NCBI GenBank assembly: GCA_030512335.1
Contig: JAULSU010000003.1
Location: forward strand, 1,612,001 to 1,676,000
Reading direction: 5' to 3'
Source of the DNA: Immersiella caudata
Taxonomy: Eukaryota > Ascomycota > Sordariomycetes > Sordariales > Lasiosphaeriaceae
DNA length: 64,000 nt
Part shown: piece by piece, positions 34,001 through 45,291 of the stretch
Layout of the letters: every line of letters starts with the position of its first letter
Numbering within the stretch: position 1 is the stretch's first letter
The notes under the pieces: generated by a model
The model's input: only the letters and a program-made list of their open reading frames with translations
Databases searched by the model: none
What the model was told of the DNA's origin: nothing
Translations under genes and position numbers: made by a program

Positions 34001-36733
34001 GTCCCTGGCGTCATTCTTGACTTTGGGCCCCGGTTGATGCCAGTCTCGGCGGGCGACGACGCGGGAGGACCGATGGCTGCATGAACTTCTGCCCCGTCAG
34101 CCCGTCCCCTGTCCCGCTCGGCTGGCCGAATGTCAAGTTGCAACTTGTCAATATTGTTCTTCGTTTCTCTTCTCGGTTACGATTGACGACCTGGATGTGG
34201 TGTCGTGCCGCCATACCATAGGATTGCGTGCGGGGCTGCAAAGGGCGTCGAGCCTTGGCAGGGATAGGTCAAACGTCAAGCTGAGCCAGCTTGGACGCTG
34301 GCTTGGGGCACGGCTGACCGTGAATTACACGGCCGCTGATGTGGGGTCTGAATGCCACAAGAATTCCGGGGACAGCTTCTCTTGCGAAACGTCAGTCTCA
34401 GTTACATTGAAGTCGCCGATGGACACAAGGGGAGGGGCCTCATGATGGGCAACAAATTGAAAACCTGGGGGGTGAGACTGGGTCACTCCGTAGCTGCTGA
34501 CTGCCCACCTGGTCGTATATTTAGGACACAGTACTGACCAGTAACTTGTTCTTCCCGCCAACCCAGGAGCATAGATGTCACGCCGATAGCCGATACAAAC
34601 ACCTCGGCATTGAGCCGGACTATCGTCATCGGGACAGCGTCCAAGTAACCCACCGCACGCACATCCTCTCCTCTCAGCCGCAACCCATCATCGCCAGGCC
34701 TCCCCGTCTGTGCTCGACGGATTGTCACCCCCATCCATGTGTGCAATGTCAAGGGGTTCGAGATCGGCAGCAGGGCTGCGAGCAAACAGAACAACCAGCC
34801 CCACCATCTTCTTCAAAACTCGAGTACTGATCACCGAGCATCGCGGTACCGAGAGACGCGTCAGCATTCTATTCTGAAATTCGACGGATTGGTGCTGCTG
34901 CGAATACCAGGTGCATACCTTCCGTTATGCCAACCTATCGGGCCAGACACCACTAGTCATCCCCAAGGATATTGGCTACGGGTACCGCAAGCAACCTCCT
35001 GACTGGACGGTTGGGGCTACGAGGTCGGCCCCAGAATGCCGATCCCTCATAAGACGTCCGGTCGCTTCGGCCCATGTGGGCAGTATGAGTGAGAGGGCAG
35101 GAGCATGCCTGGTTGGTTTGGTGGGCTACGCCGTCCACTGCCCTCGTCCCAGACGTGTTGCATCTTCTTATGCTTGTCGGACGTCTATAAAGGGCCAGTT
35201 CTCCGGTGGCTGAGAACGGCACGACTCATGAATGGGTGCTTCTTTAAGCCGACCAAGACAACAAAGTCTTGAGAGGACACGGATGAGCGTTCGTCAACTG
35301 ATAGTGCAGAAGTATTAGCACAAGGGCCCAAAGTCCGCGAACAGGCCTTGCTACACCCAGCAGCAACAGCAGTCGTCCCCAGGATTACTCGGGATTCTTC
35401 TTCATCCAGCTGGTCACGCTGCATCATATTCGTGCTGTCGACATCACGGGCGCTGGAGGACCCTCGTGGTAGTCCAGCCAGTCAATAGACCCATGCCCCG
35501 TCTCACATCCTCAGAAGTCGCAAGTTCTAGGAACCCGCATGCCCTACCCTGCCTCATAGACCACCTCAACTCCACCATTTGGTCCGTACCGGGTAGGAAA
35601 GCCTGCATACCTGTAACTGCGGGAGTCAAACTAGTCAAGGGCGTAAGTACCGTTGCTTTGATAATCCAATGCAAAGCCCGAATACCTCCAGACATTCCCT
35701 GGGCCCGGGTACCGTGGATGTCTCACAACCAGTCGTTCCCATCCTCGATGTAGGTCTAGTCGTCTATTTGAAGCGAACTGCACCGCACCATGTGGAGGGG
35801 ACCACTGGCAGGAAGAGAGGACTACGTCACGACCTATTACCGTGACCCCCACCCACCATGATGTATGTGAGCGATGAAGGAGTCCGACCAGAACAGACAT
35901 CAAGATCCCCACATGACAACCCATAATGGTCAGTCCTGAGCACACCGTGATCCTTTCAATTACCCGAAGCCCGCAAGGCACGTGCTACGACACTGTGCTG
36001 TCCTACTTCGTCTAGCTACCTACAGCAACCAGAGGTACTCTCCAATGTCCAACAAACTGGCCAGCCTAACTCTCTCTATCCCACAATTCGCTGATGGAGA
36101 TCCACTCCCAGCCAGAAAACACACCAAGGCACCCTGGCAGGAGGAAACCACTAACGCGGTGAGGTGGATATATCTCATCACCGTTACTCACTACCTTACT
36201 CTATATCTAGGCGAGTAAGTATTCAACCACACAACAATGGCCTCGGAAGCTACGTAGCAACGTACTCAAATATCTTCTCTCTTGTCTCATCAGCAATGCG
36301 ATATCACTAGGCTCAAGCAACCCATGCCCCCAAGCTACGTCTGGCAAAGAAACGAAGAAGAAAAGCGGGCGGCAACAACAAAGCATCAAAAAGGGAGGCC
36401 TGCGCAAAATCAAACGAGAACCCATGCGCCAAACGCCAGCCAGGATCTGTCCTGTTCTTTCCTCGCCCTTCCAGAATAACACAGAAAAAGCAAACGGAAA
36501 GAGACACAAAAGGGGTCCGAGTAATATGCTTTAGTTTCTTAGCGACCTCTCCCCCGTTTCCATGCCGAAATTTATTCGCCCATTCCGCTCCTGGCGACAA
36601 ATGTCCCAAATGACATCCAAAATGCCATTCCCCCATTCATTTTACCCTCCCCAATCCCCAACCACCACCCATGCCCGCATTACCCCGTCGAATGGTATAT
36701 ATCCTCCCTTTCCAACCTCGTCCTGTATTTACT
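31044..36733. other. 5.7-kb region without a supported gene
   Basis: It lies upstream of the PUF gene and downstream of cla4, both on the minus strand. The first 0.9 kb (31044-31920) is likely PUF leader and promoter, ending at a T13 tract near 31908. From about 32000 to 36200 all open frames are short, overlap on several frames and match nothing I know. Base composition looks ordinary, not AT-rich, so this is not an obvious RIP-mutated transposon. A small hairpin lies at 34284-34303. I see no tRNA. Confidence 0.55.
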
Positions 36734-39533
36734 TTACTTGGCCGATCGTTTGAAGGCCAGAAGCTCAGCCAGGCTGCCCAAGGGGCATCCGTGCTTGAGA
36801 AAGTCGTGCTGTAGCAGCTCGCGGGCAGACGCGCGGCTCTTGACATCGACACACAAGCACACCGACAAGAAAGCCTTGAGCTCCTTACTGAGCTTCTCCG
36901 GCTTCTTGAGACGAGGCGTTCCGTTCGTGGCGATGAGGTACAGTGCCTTGAGAGGCTCCTCATTTAGGTACGGGGGCTCCGACTCAATCATCTCGATGGC
37001 CATGATACCCAAAGACCAGATGTCAACCTTCGGGCCGTACTCTTTTTGCTTCACAACTTCAGGAGCCATCCAGTATGGCGTGCCGACCATGGTGGCACGC
37101 TTCGACTTGGTCTCCGTAAGCTTGGCGCAGAAACCAAAATCGGCTGCAAGAGATTAGCTGTCAGCCTATGACTATCATCAGGAACAAGTCACGTACTGAT
37201 CTTGACGTTTCCACGGGCATCAAGAAGAACGTTGTCACTCTTGATATCACGGTGGATGATGTTCTGAGAATGGAGATGTTCCAATCCTTGGCAAGTCTGT
37301 AGCAATGTTAGATTCTGCGCGGATATGGACATGCACTAAGCAACCTACCTCAAGGCAAATGGTGGAAATTTGCTCCTCTGTGATGACCGGGTTGTTATCG
37401 ATGACATCCGTCAGCGCACCGCCCTCCATGTACTCCATAACCACCCAAAGCTCTGCGTTGTTGTTGCGAAGGAAAGCGTCGAGGAAGTTGACAATGTTCG
37501 GGTGTTTGTTGTCCTTCATAACCATGATCTCGTTGACAATTAGCTCCTTCCGGGGTTGGTGCGCGAGATCCATCTGCTTGATAGCAACCAGGTCACTGGC
37601 GCCCTTTGAAAGCGCGAGCGCGGGGTTGACCATTCTTGGATTAACCTTGGCAACATAGACCGACCCAGAGGCACCCTGTCCAATCTTCTTTTGCTTCGAA
37701 TACAGAGTCGTGGGATCTTTCTTGGATACAACCTCCTTGAGCTTCGCCATGACTTCGTTCTCCGACATTGTCGACATGCGAACATCCTGCTTTCGTTCCG
37801 TCGCGGGAGGCTTCGCCGTGAGAGCTGCTTCTGCGGCCTTGACCGGATCCTGTGCCGCCGGTTTAGCGACGTTGAGGGGCTTGACAGGGGCTGGCAGCCG
37901 CGAAGGTTGTTGAGCTTGAGTCTGTCCGTTGGGCGGCCGTTGCTGCCCATTGGGATACCGCGGCGGAGTCGAACCATTCTGGTCAGGGCGAGGAATTCGT
38001 GCTTGACCGTTGGGATCGCGAGATGAACTGGACTGTTGGCCGAGCGGTGGGCGCGAGGTTCCAGTGCTGGAGGGCGGGGCTGGTGCGGGACGCTGGGCCC
38101 GAAGACTCGCGGCAGGTTGCGGTGCTTTTGGAGCCGCCCGGCTGGGATTGAACCTATCCGAGGGAGCCGGAGAGGATGAATAGCCGCCACCAATCTCTTG
38201 CTGGGCGAGGGGCACCTTTTTCGTGGGAAGAGAGGCATTATAAGCTTCCATGTCCCGTCGGTTTTGCTCCTCCATCTCTCGCCGCTCAAGCTCTCTTTGC
38301 CGTTGTTCTTCCCTGGCGCGATCGGCGGCATAGTTCTGCGACGACTCTGAGCCGTAGCTGCCCCCGGTCTGCGTTCGCTGCAACTGATTCTCGGTCGGTG
38401 AAGGTTGGCGGGGAGCATTGCTTTGCTGTGAGGATGAGTAATAATCTTGGCTGCGCTGGATCGGCTGAACTGGTCGCGGAGGCGCAACTGAAGCGCCGCT
38501 GTTATACCCAAGCTGCTTGCTTTGCATGCTGCTCACGGCGGGAGGGGTCGGAGTGAGGCTGGGGTACTGGGCCGGATCCCCAGCGCGCTTGGTGAGATCA
38601 GAGTAGAAGTCGAGAACTTCGAACACAGCCTGGGGGTTGCGCTCGTAGTCCTCTTTCGTAATGGCAGAAGACGACAGCAACTTTGCCCACTCTGGCGGCA
38701 GCCCCGTGAACCCACCAGATTGGGGGTCGAAGCCAACGTGGACGGCGTGGGCGAAGTTCGTTGGGTTGCTGACGCCGCCCATTCCTGGGCAGCGTGCGTA
38801 GATGAAATCAATCCACTCGTACAGGTCATCGTCGGACTTGACGCGGACCTGTAGAACCTTTACGCCGCTTTCATCTTCGCCTGGGCTCGTCGAGGCGCCG
38901 TTCGCCTGTCTCTTGATCTCGAATATCGTACCGGCGGCCTCCACTCGGCCGACGCTGATGACATCCTTGAGGTAGAGTGTATACGAAACCTTTGTGTTTT
39001 CACCTTTGTGAAAATCCAAGGACTCTTTGCGCAAGATGAGATACTTGTTCTTCCAGGGATTGATGAAGTTCTTGCTCTCCTTGACGTTCGCCCAGCCCTG
39101 CTTGATGACCGCAAGGCCGCCCATTCCGTCAGTGCTGCTATTCGAGCGCGAGATGGGCAAAGCGATGGTAGACCCGCTGTAAGTGCTACCAGCCGGGGTC
39201 GCAGGAGAACGCAGGCTCAGATTCGACATGCTGCCGGGGAGGTTTGTGTTGGGCGTGAGCCCAAGGCGAGGCTTCTCTGTCGGGGGCCGTGGCGCGGGGC
39301 CCGGATTCATGAATTGCTGGTTCGAATACATGCTATTGAGGCTGTTAGCTTCGCTGGACTGCTCGGTGTGACTTGGGAGCTGGTCTGTAAAAGAAGGTGC
39401 GCCGCAAGGTTGTTCGGAAAGGCAAGTGTTCTGGGTGCGAAGGGCTCTCTTCGACCGAGTGAGTGGTGGGTGGGAGCGCCTCGCTAAAAAGAGCCCCAAA
39501 CTGCTGGTCTACGTACCTGTTTTGCGTTGCCAT
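36734..39533 (-). CDS. cla4: p21-activated protein kinase Cla4 (PH-CRIB-kinase; Chm1-like)
   Basis: Four exons, 39533-39517, 39353-37349, 37296-37197 and 37143-36734, encode 843 residues. Cla4-type PAK kinases act below Cdc42/Rac in polarised growth, septation and, in plant pathogens, infection. The PH domain spans about 86-194 (IKQGWANVKESKNFINPWKN to WIDFIYARCP). The CRIB box that binds GTPase follows at once (NPTNFAHAVHVGFD). After a Pro/Gln/Ser-rich linker the kinase domain runs from about 557 to 825: IGQGASGSVYVA, VAIKQMD with the ATP lysine, HRDIKSDN, TDFGFCAKL, GTPYWMAPEV. HRD lies in exon 3 and DFG opens exon 4. The 17-nt first exon (MATQN) is inferred from a strong GTACGT donor; if it is wrong, translation would begin at Met14 (39331). 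Confidence 0.93.
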
Positions 39534-42500
39534 CTTGACGGTTTCGCTGAATCTTGTAGCTACGTGGCGGTGTTATTGCCGAGGCACGACCAGTCGAGCG
39601 TAGTGAAGGCAGTATGGTTGGCGAATATGTTCTGCTTCGTGGGCATTGATTAGTCTGTGAATAGCGTCAACAATGTTGAGACAGCCAGCTTACGGGATGA
39701 AATCCGCTCCAATATGGCACTCGGACAGTGCTGAGGCTGGCAAACACGACGGCTGACACTCGAACCAGCGCTCACAGCCTGGCGGGCTTGTGCGAAGTCG
39801 CCGGATCAATTGACGAGGTCAGGCCCAGCCGTAGAGAGCGAAAGCGACCCAACGGTCGATTCAGACGAAATCGAGCGGTTCACGAGATAATAAAGGTGAC
39901 ATAGGGATCCAGTGCCGCCGAGTATCGAAGCCGGTTCCGAGCGGTTTGGTAGCACAATATGAAGGGCAGTCGCCGTTCGTGGTCGAGGATGGCGGTCAGT
40001 CGAGTCGCTCCCCCTCTTCCGCAGATTTCGTGTGCGTTGTCTCGCGGCGCTGGTCGACTTGCTGTAGGTTGCGGGATCCAACTTGCAGCCCGCACCGATG
40101 GAGGACGATGTTCGAAGCAAGACAAGCAGCCACGCCTCGTTTAGCAGTCGCAGGTGTCGAGCAGATCTAGATCCTTAGCCCTCGTGTGAAAGACGAAGGC
40201 CGGCGATAAGGCACCAGGCAGTTTAGGGGGTATGACAAAAAGGGACGTTGCCCGCTGGCTGGAGGCCCTGGATCTCAGAGGGGAAGCACCCGTGGTAGGG
40301 GGCAGGGCCGCTAGAAGGCTAGTCGCGGTGGGGACGGGGTACCTGTGCGGGAGGGGTAAGGCTCGACCACTCAGACGCCGTCGCTGACCTTGGGAGCATC
40401 TCGGCTGGAATAAGAAGATACCCCACCATCTTCATGTTTCACACGCAACCTACAACGGCGGCTCGGGTATCTCATTATCTGCCTCGAGAGGGTGTCTACA
40501 GATCCTGGCTCAGGATGGATACCCTGGCCAAAGAGCATCCGCCTAGAGATTGGCCAGAGAGCGCGATATCGCTGGAGCCCACCACCAGCTCACCAGCCGA
40601 GTTCTTTGAGGTTTGAGATTGTGCAAACAACCGATCCGGTCGGCGCGCTCGGCAGATTGCCCGAGCCCTATTACGCTGCTCAGATGGTCAGCCAGCGTCC
40701 GACTTGCCAAACACGAGACGCGGCACCGACGAGGCTTCAGTACCAACATGTGTGGCCTTCGCCTCAATGAGTTGAGGGCCTTCGAGAAGGGTGGGGCCAG
40801 TCATCCATTCAGGCCCAGGATGATGAGCTTGAATCATTTCTGTGACGACCTACACCTAACAGTCCACCAGTAGGTCGCCCGCGACAAAGAACAACTAGCG
40901 GGATTCCGGGGCGGCATAAGAAGCGCGGCCATACGCCAAAATGGAGTTGACGAGACATTCCGCAGCGCATCACCCACTGGCGTTAACCGCTTCCGTGAGG
41001 CTGTGTTGCTGCTCTCCAATGCGAACGCAGCTCGCGCCCGTTTTACAAGTTGCTTGTGCTCTAGCGGTCCGGGCTTGGCGGAGACGTTACGCCCGCCCCG
41101 TGCCGACAGCCCGACAGATCCTCTGAGAGCATAGGTAGAGCCCCCCTTCCGAATTGCGGCTTCGACACCGGACAATCCAGATGCTAGACATCATATGCGC
41201 AACGCGAACATGACATGATGAGCGAAGCTCAAGACCTACCCACCCGATATTACGGGGGACATGCATTGTCGCGACCCAAGCAAAGTAGATACCTATCATC
41301 GCCCAAGGGATCAAAGGAGGGCTGAACAAAGCCCGTTCCCGGTCAGCAGCGCGGACCATAAGCCGCATAGGCAGGCTGGCTGGAAACCAAGCAGCAGCAA
41401 GCGGTTCCACGGAGACACCAGATTTGACCAGGAGAAAGTTCCAACACGGTGAGGGTGTCAACAGGTCTTTATATTAGCCGCGCAACACAAGATCGACACT
41501 GCGCGACGCGAGCCCGTCCCGGCACGACACGCCCATCCCATCATTCAACGGGCGGGTGAACATCTCCCTCCACCGATCCTCCTTGCTGGCATTGAACTCC
41601 AGCCACCAACATCGTCATAGTCCCCGATCCTCCTTCGAGGGCAACTCTGGGCGCCTCACCCTTCCCTCAAAGCACCAAAACGTAAACGCTCAACCATCTT
41701 CCGTCCCCCGCCGCAAATGCTCCAACCTCAGTATATCGCTGGCAAGCTCCGACACCAAACAGAAGGGCGTGGTTCCTGTTCCTCTCGGGATCCTCCCCCC
41801 CTGACAGCCCCGCCCCACCCCTGCCGCCCCTTCCCCATCCAGCGGCTCCATTGTTTCGAAAAACGTGTGTGAGCGCCTGTCGCAGAATAACGACAGGTCT
41901 AGAAGAAAAAAACGAAATATTGCGCAGCGCCACCTACCTGCCGTCGAGCGACACGGGCGAAGACCGCTGTAAAGCGAAAACTCGTTCCTCACTGATCCCG
42001 TCACCAGTTTGGAGAAGCACAAAATCCCTAGCCAAAAGTCCCATCCCCATTTCATCCTGACCCGTGAGCGATGTGACCTTTCCAAGATAACGCCGGAACC
42101 ATGGAAGAATGAGAGCAAAACACATCTTGGCAGCCGCTCCAAAAGCATGCGCGCCCAGAACTAGTTCCACGTGCAGCCATCACCACCCAAAAGGATTCCC
42201 AGCCTTGGCACCTGCGGCTCAGCACCCCTGACAGTTGAGGCCTCGCTCACTCGCACTTTGTCTTGAAGTGACTGTACTGCGTAGATCAACTCTTGGCATA
42301 GGTAGATATCGGATCATTCTTGTCTGGGCATCCATGCGACAAGCAGATCTCAAATTCATGCATGCACTGGCCTGTCCTGCTGATGAACGGTTGGGAGCGG
42401 ATTGTTATACACAGATAGTTCAAAGAGCCACCTTCTAAAAGTTGCAAAATATTGTGGCTAAGGAGTCTATTATGCCTCTAGGTTGCTCTAATGACAATAG

Positions 42501-42637
42501 CTCCCGAAGAGATTAAGGTACGATGGCCAAACCTCTATGCTCCGCGCTTCGCTCAGCTTTTTGCCCATCCAAAAGATCAAACCTCGGGCGTCTACCGTCG
42601 GCCTTCCGACTTGCTTCATCGCCTCTTGTGCCCGCGA
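39534..42637. other. 3.1-kb region without a supported gene
   Basis: This holds the cla4 promoter (39534 onward) and the 3' flank of the glycyl-tRNA synthetase gene; both genes are on the minus strand. Open frames up to 150 residues (for example 41690-42148 minus) show no motif or coding bias. I find no repeat or RNA gene. Confidence 0.5.
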
Positions 42638-44903
42638 TTAACGAATCTCGAGTTCTTGGGTCTCGAACTTCGGCAGCTCAGACTCGACGTCCTGCCATGT
42701 CTTGCTGTCGCTGACCAGTGTCTGGATGGCAGAAACGATCTTGTCCATATCGGCACGGACTTGTCGTGTGCTGTCACGGTCTCTGAGGGTGACTGAGCCG
42801 TCCTTGATGGTCTGGAAGTCAACGGTGATGCCGAAAGGGGTGCCAAGCTCGTCGTTTCTGGCGTAGCGCTTGCCAATGCTCGCCGAAGAGTCATCCACCC
42901 TGCTGGAGATACCAGCGGCTCTGAGCTTCTGCAGAACTTGGCGCACAAGAGGCCTGAACTCCTCCTTCGCGGACAGGGGTACGACCAAGACCTTTGTGGG
43001 CGCAACAGCGGGAGGGAAAGAGAGAACCTGTGTATAAGTTAGTACAGTTCAAGTTGACTCAGATTGTGAGTTGACTCACGCTTCGTGCCTCATCACCGCC
43101 GTCGCTTGCTCGGCTCCAGTACACGTGCTCGATCAAGGAGTACAGGATGCGACCAATGCCGAAAGATGGCTCAATGACATTGGGCGTGTACTCCCGGACG
43201 TTCTCGGTCCGCTTGCGAAACTCAATCTTGAGAAGGTCCTTGCCAACTTCGGCCTTGCCATCGGCGACACCAGCAACATCCAGGATAACCTTACCGTTCT
43301 CCTCCAGCTCCTTGGCAAGCTTCTCTCGCTGTTCTTGTGTGGTATCGAGAAGGGCGGTCTCGATTGCCCTGGCGTCCTTCTTGAAGGCCGGGCCGAACTT
43401 CTTCTTCTCGATCTCGACCTGGAGCTCTTCGATGACCTTGGGGGTCTCGAGGCGCTCGCGCACAACGAGAGGCGCACCAGTCTTCTTGGCGTGTACAGAC
43501 AGATCGTATGCGCTTCTGTCAGCGCAGCCAACGCACTCAACCCAGCCGGTCGAGGTCAAAAGCTCAGCATCCCAGCAGTCGGTGGCATAGTGCGCCATCT
43601 CGTTCGCCATGTGCTGCCTGAAGCGGACCTTGGACTGGTCGATACCGAGCTTCTTGAGGAAGAGGTGAATACGGGCCAGGAAGTAGCCCAGAGTCTCGTT
43701 GTCAACAAGGCCGTCCTTGACAGCCTTGCCAATAGCGATCTTCCTGAGAGTTGTCTGACCAGAAAGCTGGGTCTCGCGGTCCAGAAGCACGAGCTCGATG
43801 TCCTCAACTTCGCCGAAGCGGTGGTGTTTCTTGTGGCCTTCGGGGTCGACGAAATGTTCGATCTCGGCCATGAGGAACTCGCGAACACGAAGGAGGCCAG
43901 CTCTAGGAGAGATCTCATTGCGGTAAGACTTGCCAATAGACGCCGAAGCGAAGGGCATCTGGCCAGTGTTGAACTCCAAGAGCTTGTGGAAGTTGAGGAA
44001 TTGGCCCTGGGCAGTCTCGGGGCGAAGATAGCCAGGCAGGTTGCTGCTGGGGCCAATTGATGTCTGGAACATGAGGTTGAAAGCCACAGGGGGCGTGGGC
44101 TGGACGCCGGTGGCGGGATTCCTCAAGTCGTACTTCTTGATAAGCTCGCCGAGTTGCTCGCCGTTGTAGTTGTCAATTTGCGCCAGAATGCTCTCGTACT
44201 CCTTGACAACCTCGTCATCAAGCTTGATGGCCTCCTGGCCCTTCGTCTTCTTCTTCTTTTTCTTGGCGTCGGACTCTTCCTTCTCCTCGATCTTCTCGCC
44301 GCGTGCCTCCTTGTCGCCTCTTAGCCTCGTTTCGAGGACATCCTCGACGAAGTGGTCGGCCCGAAGAATATCGCCGTTCTTAGGGTCCTTGCCTATCAAC
44401 AACGTTTAGCTGCTAGCCATAGCGCAACTCTTTCGCAAATCCCACTTACACATCCAGTCGGCAAACTTATCCACGTGGCCGCTAGTTTTCAGCACTTCGT
44501 GAGGGGTCAGAACTGTGCAGTCAACCTCAAGCATGTCCTCCTCTAGAATGAAGTGTTTGCGCCAGAGGTCGATAATGTTTGCCTGCAGAGCGCAGCCCGG
44601 CGGGCCGTAGTCGTAGAGGCCGGAAACGCCATTGTAGATTTCGAACGAGGGCGTGTAGAAAAGACGCCGCCTCAGGAGACCGTCGAGGAAGGCCCGGTCC
44701 AGAGGCTGGCCCTTTATATCTGTAGTTGTCGACATTTTGGCCGTTTTCTTTGGTTTTGGTTTTTGGAGTGTGATTTTACCGAGTTGGGGCGAATGGGTGA
44801 AGGGTCGGGTTGACAAGACCTTCAAGGCCGTAGGTTGACGAAAATTGAACGCTTTACCAGCCAGTGGTGAAAGGAGGGAGCGGATCTGGAGCAGCGGTTG
44901 CAT
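42638..44903 (-). CDS. GRS1: Glycyl-tRNA synthetase, probable dual mitochondrial/cytosolic
   Basis: Three exons, 44903-44450, 44392-43080 and 43027-42638, encode 718 residues from the first ATG. A second in-frame ATG at 44735 gives 662 residues. The enzyme charges tRNA-Gly. Class II signatures are present: the N-terminal GLYDYGPPGCALQANIIDLW, RPETAQGQF, motif 2 around SPRAGLLRVREF, ECVGCADRSAYDL, motif 3 EPSFGIGRILYSLIEHVYW, and the anticodon-binding end starting VLVVPLSAKEE. A Lys-rich insert (KKKKKKTKG) sits near residue 185. The 56 residues before Met57 contain no Asp or Glu and many Arg, Lys, Ser and Leu, as expected of a mitochondrial presequence. The first ATG has T at -3 (weak); the second has A at -3 (strong), with no ATG between. 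Confidence 0.95.
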
Positions 44904-45291
44904 CAATGGCTTATGAGTCTGCCCAACCAAGATGAGTCACGGGCAGTTTGAGAACACTTCAATTTTTGGAGCCCACGGAGGCGCTTGGCTGGGGGGTACA
45001 CGGCTGGAGACTGCTTGGATTGCGCCTGGTGTCGCGCGCAATGAGGGGAAACTTGCAGCGTTTCTCCATGCGAAGTGCTGCCGGAAATTCAATTAGCCGC
45101 TATAACTGCCCCTCCGCTCCGAGTCGCTCAACGCGGTTAGTGAGGGGCTGCGGAAGATTCGACAGGGGTACCCATGCACGTCAAAGTCGAAGCCCAAAAA
45201 AATTAGAGGGGCGGCCTTCACGGTTCATGGAAAATTTACGGAGTACCACCAGCAGCACCGCGAACTGCCCAATAGCTCCATACCCGTCACA
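44904..45291. promoter_or_regulatory. Divergent promoter of glycyl-tRNA synthetase and rpf1
   Basis: These 388 bp lie between the start codons of two translation-related genes. A/T strings AAAAAAATTAG (about 45196) and GGAAAATTTA (about 45229) resemble the RRPE element of yeast ribosome-biogenesis promoters. The resemblance is loose and I have no binding evidence. Confidence 0.4.

Noticed and set aside
34741..34790. tRNA-like B-box (GGTTCGAGATC)
   Set aside because: The following bases do not close a T-arm and there is no A-box or acceptor stem around it. A second TCGAACC near 39762 failed the same test.
31044..36733. RIP-mutated transposon in the large gap
   Set aside because: The region is not AT-rich and shows no terminal repeats or reverse-transcriptase/transposase fragments by eye.
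41690..42148. 152-codon minus-strand frame upstream of cla4
   Set aside because: No domain, no splice-consistent extension, and competing frames on both strands as expected of non-coding DNA.
43071..44060. 329-codon plus-strand frame across the glycyl-tRNA synthetase gene
   Set aside because: Antisense shadow; the minus strand encodes class II synthetase motifs throughout.
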